A DNA stretch of 64,000 nucleotides from JAJTFW01 sp046330075 (GTDB taxonomy: Bacteria; Bacteroidota; Bacteroidia; AKYH767-A; OLB10). Each line of letters begins with the position of its first letter. Positions within the stretch are counted from its first letter, which is position 1. Positions 17,329-25,492 of this stretch are shown here, piece after piece. The stretch spans positions 1,364,001-1,428,000 of the forward strand of contig JAXLTL010000001.1 of NCBI GenBank assembly GCA_046330075.1. The letters run 5' to 3'. The notes below the pieces were generated by a model, which worked only from the letters and a program-made list of their open reading frames with translations, had not been told where the DNA came from and did no database searches. Made by a program: the position numbers and the translations under genes.

Positions 17329-18599
17329 AAATAAAAGCCCATCCGTTGATCTGCTGTCTGTTGCTGGCGGGAACATTTTCTGTTGCGCAAACAACCAGCC
17401 AATACACGCTCGACCAGTTGCAGCAACTGGCGAAAGAACATTATCCGCTCTTACAGCAACAGGGATACTATCAGGAGATCGGCCGGAACAAAGTGCAGCA
17501 AACCCTGACAAATTATTACCCGCAGATCAGCGTCACGGGCCAGGGTACTCTGCAAAGTGAGGTTACAGAGTTCAACATCCCGATTCAGGGTTTTGGGGGA
17601 TTCAAGCCATCAGCAGATCAGTATGCTGTAGGCATAGACATCAGGGAAAACCTGCTCGACTACGGAGCAATACATATTCAAAAGGAAATTGAACATGCCA
17701 ACACAGGGATTCAGGTCAGTCAGGCCGATGCAGATTTGCTGAAACTGAAAGAACGCATCAACCAACTGTACACCTCCTGTTGTCTGCAAAAAGAAAACAA
17801 GCACATCCTTGAATTACGCATGGCCGAATTGTCCGCTAAGAAAAAAAGAATAGCTTCAGCGGTCAACAACGGAGCTGCTTTGCAAAGCAGTTATCTTATT
17901 CTTGAATCGGAGTATTACCTCTCGGAACAAAAGCTGCTGGAAGCAGAATCGCTGCTGATGGCCGCCTGTAAGTCACTATCGGTGCTGGCTGGTAAAAACA
18001 TCGACTCCACCTCTATCGCCATGGTACCGGCAGAACCTGCGGCTGCCGACATCAATGCCATTTCACGTCCTGAATTTAAAATGTTTGAGCAGCAATCCAG
18101 GGTACTTCAGCTCAGGGCGAAGATGCTCAACCGCAACAACCTGCCAAAGTTCTTTGTATTCGGGCGAGGATACTATGGACGCCCGGGCTATAATTTCCTG
18201 AACGACGATTTCCGCCCATACGGACTCATCGGTGCGGGGCTCAACTGGAATCTTTCAGCCTACTACACTTCCGGAAAAGAGAAAACGAATCTCCGGCTCA
18301 ACGAAAAGATCATCGACGCACAGCGGATGATTTTTGACCTGAATCTGCAAACTACACTAATACAGGAGCAGGAAGAAATAAGCCGTCTCGAAAAGATCGT
18401 ACAATCGGATAAAAAAATCACTGCTGCCCGTACAGAAATCCGCAAAACGGCATCCAGTCAGCTCGACAACGGAACCATCACCGCCTCCGATTACATCACC
18501 GAACTCAACGCCGAAAGTCAGGCACAACTCAATATGAAGCTGCATGAATTACAACTCATGATGGCAAAAATAAACTACAACACCACACTCGGATTCTGA
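17325..18599 (+). CDS. TolC family outer-membrane efflux protein
   Basis: 424 residues with a signal peptide (LICCLLLAGTFSVAQ). The duplicated TolC helical/beta pattern is visible, with TLDQLQQLAKEHYPLLQQQ at the start of the mature protein and long coiled-coil segments at ~120-200 and ~310-400. It forms the outer-membrane channel of the pump with the HlyD-type adaptor and EmrB-type permease encoded next. It overlaps tetR by 4 bases and lies 11 bases before the adaptor gene, so all four genes form one operon. Confidence 0.92.
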   Translation: MKIKAHPLICCLLLAGTFSVAQTTSQYTLDQLQQLAKEHYPLLQQQGYYQEIGRNKVQQTLTNYYPQISVTGQGTLQSEVTEFNIPIQGFGGFKPSADQYAVGIDIRENLLDYGAIHIQKEIEHANTGIQVSQADADLLKLKERINQLYTSCCLQKENKHILELRMAELSAKKKRIASAVNNGAALQSSYLILESEYYLSEQKLLEAESLLMAACKSLSVLAGKNIDSTSIAMVPAEPAAADINAISRPEFKMFEQQSRVLQLRAKMLNRNNLPKFFVFGRGYYGRPGYNFLNDDFRPYGLIGAGLNWNLSAYYTSGKEKTNLRLNEKIIDAQRMIFDLNLQTTLIQEQEEISRLEKIVQSDKKITAARTEIRKTASSQLDNGTITASDYITELNAESQAQLNMKLHELQLMMAKINYNTTLGF

Positions 18600-18610
18600 A
18601 AACACACCCC

Positions 18611-19699
18611 ATGCCGGAACATCATACTACTCCCAAACCAGCCAACAAACGTCTGCTCATCTTCGGCAGTATCGGAGCCCTCTTACTGCTCACTGTTATC
18701 TGGCTCTGGATATCCTCCATCGGTCACGAAAAAACCGACAATGCACAAATCGATGCAACGATTACACCGGTAAGAGCCGTAGTTGCAGGATTTGTTACCG
18801 AAGTACATTTTAAAGATAATCAGGTGGTAAAAAAAGGCGACCTGCTCATCAGCATCGACGACAAAGACTACATTGCCAGAACAGAGCAGGCAAAAGCGGC
18901 ACTGGAAAGCGCGATGGCGCAACTGGAAATTGCAAAAGCCGGAGCTGTTTCTGCCGACTTCAACGCATCCGCCTCATCGCTCAGCAGTGCTGCAGCAACA
19001 GATAATATTACTTCTGCGCAGGCAAAGTTCACCAAAGCAGAAAAGGAATACGACCGGATTGGCAAGATGTTCAAAGACGGCGCAGCCACTCCCCAGCAGT
19101 TCGATGCGGCAAAGGCAGAATATGAATCAGCAAAAGCCACACTGGAGATGGCACGCAAACAATCGGAAGCTTCCTCCTCGCAGGCCGGAGGCGCACGATC
19201 ACAGGCGACGGCACAGAAGTCGCAGATCACCTTAGCACAGGCTCTGGTAAAACAACGTCAGGCAGAACTAAAGCTCGCCGAAACGCAGCTCGAAAACACC
19301 AGGATCAGAGCGCCCTTTGATGGTATTATCTCGCGTAAATCAGCAGAGGCCGGTCAATACATCACCGCCGGGACACCGGTATGTGCTGCGGTAGATTACA
19401 CGCATCTGTTCATCAGTGCCAACTTCAAGGAAACACAAATCGAAGACATGCGACCAGACCAGGAAGCCGACATTCACGTTGACGCCTATCCGCATATCAG
19501 TATAAAAGGTAAACTGCAGAGCTTCGGCGGAGCTACAGGAGCAAAATTCTCGCTCTTACCACCCGACAATGCCACCGGTAACTTCGTAAAGATTACGCAA
19601 CGTGTTCCGGTAAAGATTCTCATCACTGACTATCCGAAAGAGCTGCAGGGCCTGCTCCTGCCCGGTCTCAGTGCTGTTGTTGACATCCGCACGAAATAA
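18611..19699 (+). CDS. HlyD/EmrA family periplasmic adaptor
   Basis: 362 residues. One membrane segment (LLIFGSIGALLLLTVIWLWIS) near the N-terminus is followed by TDNAQIDATITPV and the lipoyl-like half motif VKKGDLLISIDDKDY. A long alanine-rich coiled-coil hairpin spans ~85-220, then RAPFDGIISRKSAEAGQYI (second lipoyl half) and a beta-barrel domain. The adaptor bridges the MFS permease to the TolC-family channel. It is 11 bases from the upstream and 5 bases from the downstream gene. Confidence 0.93.
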   Translation: MPEHHTTPKPANKRLLIFGSIGALLLLTVIWLWISSIGHEKTDNAQIDATITPVRAVVAGFVTEVHFKDNQVVKKGDLLISIDDKDYIARTEQAKAALESAMAQLEIAKAGAVSADFNASASSLSSAAATDNITSAQAKFTKAEKEYDRIGKMFKDGAATPQQFDAAKAEYESAKATLEMARKQSEASSSQAGGARSQATAQKSQITLAQALVKQRQAELKLAETQLENTRIRAPFDGIISRKSAEAGQYITAGTPVCAAVDYTHLFISANFKETQIEDMRPDQEADIHVDAYPHISIKGKLQSFGGATGAKFSLLPPDNATGNFVKITQRVPVKILITDYPKELQGLLLPGLSAVVDIRTK

Positions 19700-19704
19700 C
19701 TGCA

Positions 19705-21279
19705 ATGACCCTACCGCAGCAAGGACAATATCCAACAGGCTTCACCAAGTGGATCACCATTCTGACGGCTATCAGTTGTGCCGTACTGGAATTGATTGAC
19801 ACCACCATCGTGAATGTATCGTTACGCGAAATCAGCGGCAGCATCGGAGCCACCACCACAGAAATCGCCTGGGTAACTACTTCCTATGCGATCTCCAATG
19901 TTATCATCATTCCATTAACCAGTATGTTGTCGGATCTTTTCGGAAGGCGACTTTACTTCACGATTTCGGTCATCATCTTTACGGTATCCTCTCTGATGTG
20001 CGGATTCTCTGACAGCTTGTGGACGCTGGTCTTCTGGAGATTTGTACAGGGACTTGGCGGTGGCGGATTATTATCCACTGCACAAACCATCATCATCGGA
20101 GCTTTTCCACCCGACAAAGTAGCCACCGCCAATGCCATCTTCGGGATGGGCATCATTATGGGTCCAACATTTGGACCAACGATGGGCGGCTACATTACTG
20201 ACCACATCTCCTGGCACTGGATCTTCTTTGTCAACATTCCGATCGGAATCATCGCCGCCTTCCTCTCCTGGACCTACATCACTGACCGTCCTGGTGCGGT
20301 AAAGCCGGAAAAGATCGACTGGTGGGGAATAATTTTCCTTGTACTATCTGTAGGTTCAATTCAATTTGTACTGGAAGAAGGAACATCCCGCGACTGGTTC
20401 GACAGTAAAGAAATCGTAATCACCACAGTCATTGCTGCGTTCGGGTTGCTCGCTTTCATCTACCGCGAACTCAGTATCGAACATCCCGCAGTAAATATCC
20501 GTCTCTACAAAAACTACAATCTCGCCATGGGAAATCTGATGAACCTTCTGCTGGGAATGATACTCTTCGGCAGTGTATTCATCTTCCCGCTCTTTGCGCA
20601 GATATCACTCGGATGGACTGCCACCCAAACCGGAGTATTTATGATTCCGGGAGCGCTCTGTACCGCCTTTGCCATGCCACTCATCGGAAACCTGCTCAAC
20701 AAAGGAGCAAATCCAAAAATTATTATTCTTATCGGCGTCACACTCACCTTCTCTTTCCTGTTTCTATTAGGGTTTGCTTCACCCGATTCCAGCGAAAGCG
20801 ACTTTTACCTTCCCTTCTTCCTCCGCGGATTCGGAATGGCCATGATGATGTCGCCCATACTTGCACTTGCTGTAAAAGGTTTGAAAGGAAAAGAAATGGC
20901 GCAGGCCGTCGGGCTCTCAAATATGGTTCGACAATTAGGAGGAGCAATCGGAATAGCTTTACTCAACCTCTATCTTACCCATAGCAATGCGCAGATCAGA
21001 GGAGACATGATAGAGCACATCAATATTTACGACACGGTAAGTGCAGAGCGCATCAATATGCTCACACAAAATTTTATGAGTGCCGGAAAAAGCCTGGAAG
21101 AAGCACAAGCGATGGCTTATAAAGTGATGGAAGGGCTTTTATTCAAACAGCAAGCCATGGTCAGTTATACACATGGTTTCATTGTTGTAGCACTTTGTAT
21201 ACTGGCCTGCATACCGATCGTATTATTTATCAGGGATAAATCCGGAAATGGAGGTCCGGCTCCGGACGCAGGACATTAA
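19705..21279 (+). CDS. DHA2-type (EmrB) multidrug MFS permease
   Basis: 524 residues with about 14 predicted membrane segments, the size and layout of EmrB-type drug:proton antiporters. Family motifs seen: ELIDTTIVNVSL in TM1 (DHA2 motif), SDLFGRRLYF between TM2 and TM3 (MFS motif A), RFVQGLGGGGLL and GMGIIMGPTFGPTMGGYI (motif C-like). With the TolC and HlyD proteins encoded just upstream it would make a tripartite exporter spanning both membranes. Substrate not deducible. Confidence 0.94.
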   Translation: MTLPQQGQYPTGFTKWITILTAISCAVLELIDTTIVNVSLREISGSIGATTTEIAWVTTSYAISNVIIIPLTSMLSDLFGRRLYFTISVIIFTVSSLMCGFSDSLWTLVFWRFVQGLGGGGLLSTAQTIIIGAFPPDKVATANAIFGMGIIMGPTFGPTMGGYITDHISWHWIFFVNIPIGIIAAFLSWTYITDRPGAVKPEKIDWWGIIFLVLSVGSIQFVLEEGTSRDWFDSKEIVITTVIAAFGLLAFIYRELSIEHPAVNIRLYKNYNLAMGNLMNLLLGMILFGSVFIFPLFAQISLGWTATQTGVFMIPGALCTAFAMPLIGNLLNKGANPKIIILIGVTLTFSFLFLLGFASPDSSESDFYLPFFLRGFGMAMMMSPILALAVKGLKGKEMAQAVGLSNMVRQLGGAIGIALLNLYLTHSNAQIRGDMIEHINIYDTVSAERINMLTQNFMSAGKSLEEAQAMAYKVMEGLLFKQQAMVSYTHGFIVVALCILACIPIVLFIRDKSGNGGPAPDAGH

Positions 21280-21454
21280 GAAAAGTAAGGAACCGGCACC
21301 CGGTGCTTAAATACTGCGTGACATTAGTTATTCTGCTCCTTGTAATTCAGAACAACCGGAAACCAGGACGCACTTCGTTCTACGACAGGGAAATCGCGCG
21401 AAGCGATTTTAGCACCTAAGGTCCACTGAGTTAGGCTAATGTCAAAATATCTTT

Positions 21455-21462
21455 TACTTTTG
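21455..21462 (+). promoter_or_regulatory. -7 promoter element TACTTTTG for tRNA-Leu
   Basis: Exact TAnnTTTG match 27 bases upstream of the mature 5' end of tRNA-Leu. The remaining ~170 bases between the permease gene and this promoter contain no gene I can support. Confidence 0.5.
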
Positions 21463-21488
21463 CGCCTCCAATTCATGACTGAAAAGTC

Positions 21489-21573
21489 GCCCGGGTGGTG
21501 GAATTGGTAGACACGCAGGACTTAAAATCCTGTGGCCCTTAAAGCCGTACGGGTTCGATTCCCGTCCCGGGTA
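21489..21573 (+). tRNA. tRNA-Leu (anticodon UAA)
   Basis: 85-base class II tRNA: acceptor GCCCGGG pairs with CCCGGGT at the 3' end, D-loop GGTGGAATTGGTAGACAC, anticodon loop CTTAAAA (anticodon TAA), a variable arm, and T-loop GGTTCGATTCC. CCA is not encoded. The last bases of the gene serve as the attachment site of the integrative element that follows. Confidence 0.97.
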
Positions 21574-21574
21574 C
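21558..21574 (+). repeat. attL core: 17-bp direct repeat inside tRNA-Leu
   Basis: ATTCCCGTCCCGGGTAC, the 3' end of tRNA-Leu from the T-loop through the acceptor, is repeated exactly at 26939-26955. This is the usual signature of tyrosine-recombinase integration that preserves the tRNA. Confidence 0.9.
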
Positions 21575-21655
21575 AATTAAGATGTGATTGCCGGCGACAA
21601 TATGTCCTTACAAATCAATCACTTATTACCTTTGGAGGGGCGTCAAACCCCCTCC

Positions 21656-21665
21656 ATTACTTTAA
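21656..21665. promoter_or_regulatory. Candidate integrase arm-type site near attL
   Basis: ATTACTTTAA, preceded by CC, matches the three decamers near the right end of the element (26802-26848). It lies about 80 bases inside attL. Confidence 0.5.
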
Positions 21666-21704
21666 CACTACTTAAACACTTCCTGTTTTGACAGTAGCTA
21701 AATA

Positions 21705-22403
21705 TCAATTCTGATAAGATGTTAAAATCCCATTTTCAAAATACAAATACAACCTATTTCCCTTTTCATAAATCCATTGTTCGTGTACTCCCCAGCTTCC
21801 CACGGTTCTGTTTTTTTTCGCTGGATATCCTAATGAAATAATTGCCAATTCATCCGACATCCCTATCCAATACTCCCCTTTCTCTAGTCTGTAATAAACT
21901 TGTGCCCCATATTCAGCAATAATCTTTTCTTTTCTGACCTCTTTAGATTTTTCATTGACCATGGCTAGCTTTTTTCTTTCTTCCTCTTCTTTGGCCTTCA
22001 CAAATATCTTCAGCCTTTCATCACTTTTAGCCCAAACCTCATTTATATAGCCCGCTATAGTATCAACCACGACCCCGAAATACCCTTCAGAATAATCAAC
22101 TACGCGTACTTCTTTTGCTCTTTTAAAAGTATAAATAGGCTCTTCCATTGCATTTGGATGGATTTTCAGCTTTGCCCCTTCTTTGAAGGTAGCTAACAAT
22201 CCTGATGCATCCGCCTTAGATACTATTTCTCTTGCTTCTTCATCTGAAATACTCTTATTAATAATTTTCAGAGAATCAGTTAAAACCCGTATCTCCTTCT
22301 CTAAAGTTTCCTTACTTTTCTTTAGTGCATTTATCCTGCTCGATTCTTGACAAAAAGCAAGACTACTTAATAGGATGGCAAATAATAGCAGTTGAAATCT
22401 CAT
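21705..22403 (-). CDS. Exported coiled-coil protein with SH3-like segment (element cargo)
   Basis: 232 residues with a signal peptide (LLLFAILLSSLAFCQ). Residues ~22-60 form a coiled coil (INALKKSKETLEKEIRVLTDSL). Residues ~72-125 (GAKLKIHPNAMEEPIYTFKRAKEVRVVDYSEGYFGVVV) look like a bacterial SH3 domain. A lysine/glutamate-rich helix follows, and the C-terminus (GMSDELAIISLGYPAKKNRT..WGVHEQWIYEKGNRLYLYFENG) resembles small beta domains of periplasmic proteins. Codon use is AT-rich like the rest of the element. It is separated from the Rep-like gene by ~500 bases. Function unknown; a cell-envelope cargo is likely. Confidence 0.72.
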   Translation of the reverse strand: MRFQLLLFAILLSSLAFCQESSRINALKKSKETLEKEIRVLTDSLKIINKSISDEEAREIVSKADASGLLATFKEGAKLKIHPNAMEEPIYTFKRAKEVRVVDYSEGYFGVVVDTIAGYINEVWAKSDERLKIFVKAKEEEERKKLAMVNEKSKEVRKEKIIAEYGAQVYYRLEKGEYWIGMSDELAIISLGYPAKKNRTVGSWGVHEQWIYEKGNRLYLYFENGILTSYQN

Positions 22404-22898
22404 AAGTCGAAGTTTTGTATTTAAGCAAATTTACAGGAATCTTATTATCGCTACATCCCATCTTTAAATTACGCTTCGCGCGCGCGCGCGTACTATTATA
22501 GAAATTCACTCCTACCCTTTATCCTACTATTTTAATCTACTGTAGTATCAGTTACCGGGTTAACAGATTTTTAATCCTTCATTTGATTAAATCAAAAGCA
22601 TTAGCGCGCGTATTGGCCTAAAAATGCAACTTAAAACACTGATAAACAGTAGTTTATTTGTTCTTTCTACAAACAGCCCTTTGATTTTTTTCTGATTTAT
22701 CAAGATCAATGATGGACTACCCCGGACTTAAAAGTTTTGTAAACTTTTGATATTTACAAAAGAAAATGGCTTTCTATACTTCATGCACCCATCCCAATTA
22801 ACCATAAATCTGCAACTAAATGGGCATTGGCTGGGTCAATTTGAAACACTTCAGGGGTAAGAAATCCTACCCGAAACAATAACAATTAAATGCCTAGA
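22404..22898. other. Non-coding segment of the element with inverted repeats, possible origin
   Basis: 495 AT-rich bases without a gene. It holds an alternating (CG)n run near 22476-22491 and an isolated GCGCGCG near 22604. It also holds a perfect inverted repeat AAAAGTTT-TGT-AAACTTTT (22730-22748) overlapping a second one, CTTTTG-N7-CAAAAG (22744-22762). A hairpin GGGTA-N8-TACCC lies at 22855-22872 just after the Rep-like gene. The stacked inverted repeats beside a replication-initiator-like gene could be a replication origin; this is inference only. Confidence 0.35.
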
Positions 22899-23837
22899 TC
22901 AACCCTCCGGCCTCAGCTCTTTAGTGAGCTTGTCGATCAGGTCATAGGGACTACATTCCCCGGACTTGATCTTCCGTAGGTTTGTAGTTATCTGCCTTTG
23001 TCGCTGTTTCCGGTCATTAGCATTTAAAATATCCTTAGGGATTGATTTAATCAGTTTTTTAATCTGTTCGCTTGTGTCAAATCCATGAATTTCGCTTAGT
23101 TCCTGTAAAAGGATCAGGGGCAAGGTGGAGGAGTTAATATCCTTCTTATTGCCCGGGATAGTAGTTTTTCCGGTTTTCATGATGTTCTGATAAGTCAGGA
23201 TTAAGTCTTCATTGCAAAGATCAATAGTTCCCGGCCTGATCAATTCTTCTAAGGTCATTCCCCTATTGAAGTACTTTCCGGGTTTCTTGTATTTCTTTTC
23301 AAACCGGATTAGCTTCCCGGCTTGACTTACCCCAAGTTCCGCGCTGATCTTGTCCCGGACTGGCTTTTTATAAAGTTGACTCATTCGCTTGGTAGCATTG
23401 TAGAGCTTCACCATGTGGCTAGGATGATTCCAGTACTTACCAAACTTCCTGATTGTAACTTCATGCCCCTTCAGGCTAATATGATGCCGGATAATGTTAT
23501 CAGGATCATCCTCCACTTTTACTATTGCGGACTGGTCAAACTCATCAACATTGAAGGAATACAGATCAACATTCAGTTGTTCAGATGCATGATTGATTGA
23601 GTCCCGGAAATCTGAATCCGAAAAAATGAAGTTTTGACCCTGCCAGTACATTCCAAAGTTCCCGGATATAGTCAACTTCCGATCTGAAGGCCTAAATTCC
23701 ACCTTCAGGGGCTTATGGTGATTAAATAAATGAAATGACCTGTAGGACTTATCAAAACTCCGTACCGACCCAATACAGGCCGAAAAATCGGGTTCATCAT
23801 CCGCAAGATATTTGCTTATTTTTGCAAAGTCATTCAT
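22899..23837 (-). CDS. Putative replication initiator resembling filamentous-phage Rep (gpII/X type)
   Basis: 312 residues, no signal or membrane segment. The order VEFRPSDRKLTISGNFGMYWQGQNFIF (residues ~45-72), then VKLYNATKRMSQLYKKPVRDK (~143-163), then KLIRFEKKYKK ... GMTLEELI (~175-200) resembles inovirus-type replication initiators, which share G-N-x-x-K-F-x-Q-G-x-N, a K-F-Y-x-K-x-x-E segment and an LRFE-type motif. The C-terminal ~100 residues are basic and helical. It lies 33 bases after the 139-residue gene in the same operon. Assigned by recall of motif order, not by alignment. An alternative is another AT-rich DNA-binding protein. Confidence 0.5.
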   Translation of the reverse strand: MNDFAKISKYLADDEPDFSACIGSVRSFDKSYRSFHLFNHHKPLKVEFRPSDRKLTISGNFGMYWQGQNFIFSDSDFRDSINHASEQLNVDLYSFNVDEFDQSAIVKVEDDPDNIIRHHISLKGHEVTIRKFGKYWNHPSHMVKLYNATKRMSQLYKKPVRDKISAELGVSQAGKLIRFEKKYKKPGKYFNRGMTLEELIRPGTIDLCNEDLILTYQNIMKTGKTTIPGNKKDINSSTLPLILLQELSEIHGFDTSEQIKKLIKSIPKDILNANDRKQRQRQITTNLRKIKSGECSPYDLIDKLTKELRPEG

Positions 23838-23870
23838 ATCCTGAATGTCATTCCCTTTGAAGCCCCGGCC

Positions 23871-24290
23871 TTATGACTGGGGCTTCATCATTAACTCTTG
23901 AATGATTTCAGCTTCATGGTACAATCCACCGGGATAAATGCTGATACTTATTTCGCCCGCTTTTTCACCATCTCTGAAGATTAACAGATCCCGGGTTCCG
24001 CGTAAATCCCCGGTGCCAATAATTCCTGAAACCGGATTCTTTAACTGATAAATTGTAGAGTGGATTACCCCGTGCCCCACTTTGTAGGTGGATGATTCGC
24101 CTTTGGTAAAAGTTGCCTTCAGTTGTCCGACTGAATATTTCACCATTCCGTTAATTGGCGCAAATTCTTTCCTTGTGATGCAAATCCTTCTAGGTAATGT
24201 GCAATCTTGCCCGCTCTGAAAATAGTAACTGGTGGAGGTGCCAGGTTTGAGCGCGTAGATTATTTCAATTTGATGTCTTCCCTTATTCAT
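23871..24290 (-). CDS. Unrecognised 139-residue element protein
   Basis: No family recognised. The sequence is beta-rich with alternating hydrophobics (HQIEIIYALKPG, KYSVGQLKATFTKG, GVIHSTIYQL, AGEISISIYPGG), no signal peptide and no membrane segment. It starts 5 bases after the HTH gene stop and ends 33 bases before the Rep-like gene, so it belongs to the replication/regulation operon. In comparable phages this slot often holds a single-strand DNA-binding protein, but nothing in the sequence proves it. Confidence 0.65.
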   Translation of the reverse strand: MNKGRHQIEIIYALKPGTSTSYYFQSGQDCTLPRRICITRKEFAPINGMVKYSVGQLKATFTKGESSTYKVGHGVIHSTIYQLKNPVSGIIGTGDLRGTRDLLIFRDGEKAGEISISIYPGGLYHEAEIIQELMMKPQS

Positions 24291-24295
24291 GTCTT

Positions 24296-24568
24296 TTAAG
24301 GTTTGATCATGTGTTTCTCTAGATGTTTGTTGATTTCATCCAACTTCACATAGATTTTCGCTCCATACTGAGAAAAAGGAATGACCCTTTTATCCCGCCA
24401 ATTCTGCCATGTCTTAGGGCTTATGCCGAGCAATTCCGGCACTCTTTTGCTTTCAATCCATGATGCCTTAATAGCTTCCTCCGGCTTCCTCTGAAGCATG
24501 GATTTAATTTCTGCAACATCCTTTTGTAATGTGTGCAGTTCTTCTTTTGTGATTATAATTGCTTCCAT
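24296..24568 (-). CDS. HTH (excisionase-like) protein of the element
   Basis: 90 residues from the second of two close ATGs; the first, at 24574, falls inside a palindrome. A short N-terminal coiled coil (ITKEELHTLQKDVAEIKSML) precedes a MerR-like/helix-turn-helix_17 domain: SWIESKRVPELLGISPKTWQNWRDKRVIPFSQYGAKIYVKLDEIN. Proteins of this type commonly accompany tyrosine integrases in Bacteroidota elements and act as excisionases or repressors. An 18-base palindrome covers the upstream ATG, suggesting autoregulation. The next gene begins 5 bases after the stop. Confidence 0.85.
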   Translation of the reverse strand: MEAIIITKEELHTLQKDVAEIKSMLQRKPEEAIKASWIESKRVPELLGISPKTWQNWRDKRVIPFSQYGAKIYVKLDEINKHLEKHMIKP

Positions 24569-24570
24569 TT

Positions 24571-24588
24571 GCATTGATTTTACAATGC
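24571..24588. promoter_or_regulatory. Palindrome GCATTG-N6-CAATGC at the start of the HTH gene
   Basis: Perfect 6+6 inverted repeat with a 6-base AT spacer, overlapping the upstream ATG of the HTH gene. Candidate operator for the HTH protein itself. Confidence 0.45.
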
Positions 24589-24694
24589 AAAAAAAGGGTG
24601 TCAAGAAAGGGAAAGAAAAACAGGAAGCCTGTCAATTAAACAAGTTTGTATGTTTTGAAAATCAGCATCTTTAAATGCCTGTTTTATAATCAAA

Positions 24695-25489
24695 CTATCT
24701 TTTTAACAGCCGATGAATCCTTGTGCTTACAAAGTGGATATCTGTTTCAAGATTCATTTTGCGCAAATAACCAGTTAAATCAAGAATACCATGAATAACG
24801 CTTAGCACATGAACTGATGTTTTCCTCCCATCTGAAAGTTTTAAATTGGTTTTCTCGGTTATGAAATGATACAATCTCAAAATTATCAAGTTCAATGATT
24901 CATCAAACTTCAGCGCATCACTAAAAACTGGAGATTTAATATCAATTTTGGATATAGCCCGAATGAGTGAATGGATCGAATCTTCATGCGAAAAGCTAAA
25001 ATCTCCTTTATCCGTTGTTATTGTTATACATTTCACTTGACGGTACGGGATTACATTAATCTTAACATATTCAAACAGCTTTTTAAAACTGGCTGCATCT
25101 TCCTTCGCTAATGTCAATTCATGATTTCTATAGTTTCTTTCCATTTGTGTAAAATCAAAAATGGAATCTGCCAAAAATGAGCAAATCACAAACAATTCAT
25201 CCTTCATTTGGATCAAGTTATTTGCTTTAAAGAGTTCCATTGTGGACTGATAAAACTCACTCCCCGGCTTATAGTAAACAGCAAAAGAAAATTCCAAATC
25301 ACTAATTTTTCGACTATCATCTCCTGAATTGAAGAATGGAGTTCCGCCAAAATATTCTAGAATGGTCTGAAAAGAAACATTGAAATATGTCCTATTATAA
25401 ATTATTTGTTCTTCTACTTTTTCATAGTACAAATCCGGGTTCGATTCATCAAACTCAGGAATGATATAGCGAAACAGGTCTTTTCCCAT
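24695..25489 (-). CDS. Unrecognised 264-residue element protein
   Basis: Starts 3 bases after the integrase stop, so probably co-transcribed with it. No signal peptide or membrane segment. Mostly helical with an acidic N-terminus (IIPEFDESNPDLYYEKVEEQ) and a basic C-terminal end (FVSTRIHRLLKR). Codon use is AT-rich. No family recognised. Proteins in this position in small integrative elements are often accessory functions (defence or regulation), but nothing here shows a catalytic motif. Confidence 0.65.
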   Translation of the reverse strand: MGKDLFRYIIPEFDESNPDLYYEKVEEQIIYNRTYFNVSFQTILEYFGGTPFFNSGDDSRKISDLEFSFAVYYKPGSEFYQSTMELFKANNLIQMKDELFVICSFLADSIFDFTQMERNYRNHELTLAKEDAASFKKLFEYVKINVIPYRQVKCITITTDKGDFSFSHEDSIHSLIRAISKIDIKSPVFSDALKFDESLNLIILRLYHFITEKTNLKLSDGRKTSVHVLSVIHGILDLTGYLRKMNLETDIHFVSTRIHRLLKR

Positions 25490-25492
25490 ATA

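Noticed and set aside
22476..22491. (CG)n run as a Z-DNA or promoter element
   Set aside because: Only ~16 bases with no neighbouring pattern. It may be chance in AT-rich DNA, so it is mentioned but not called.
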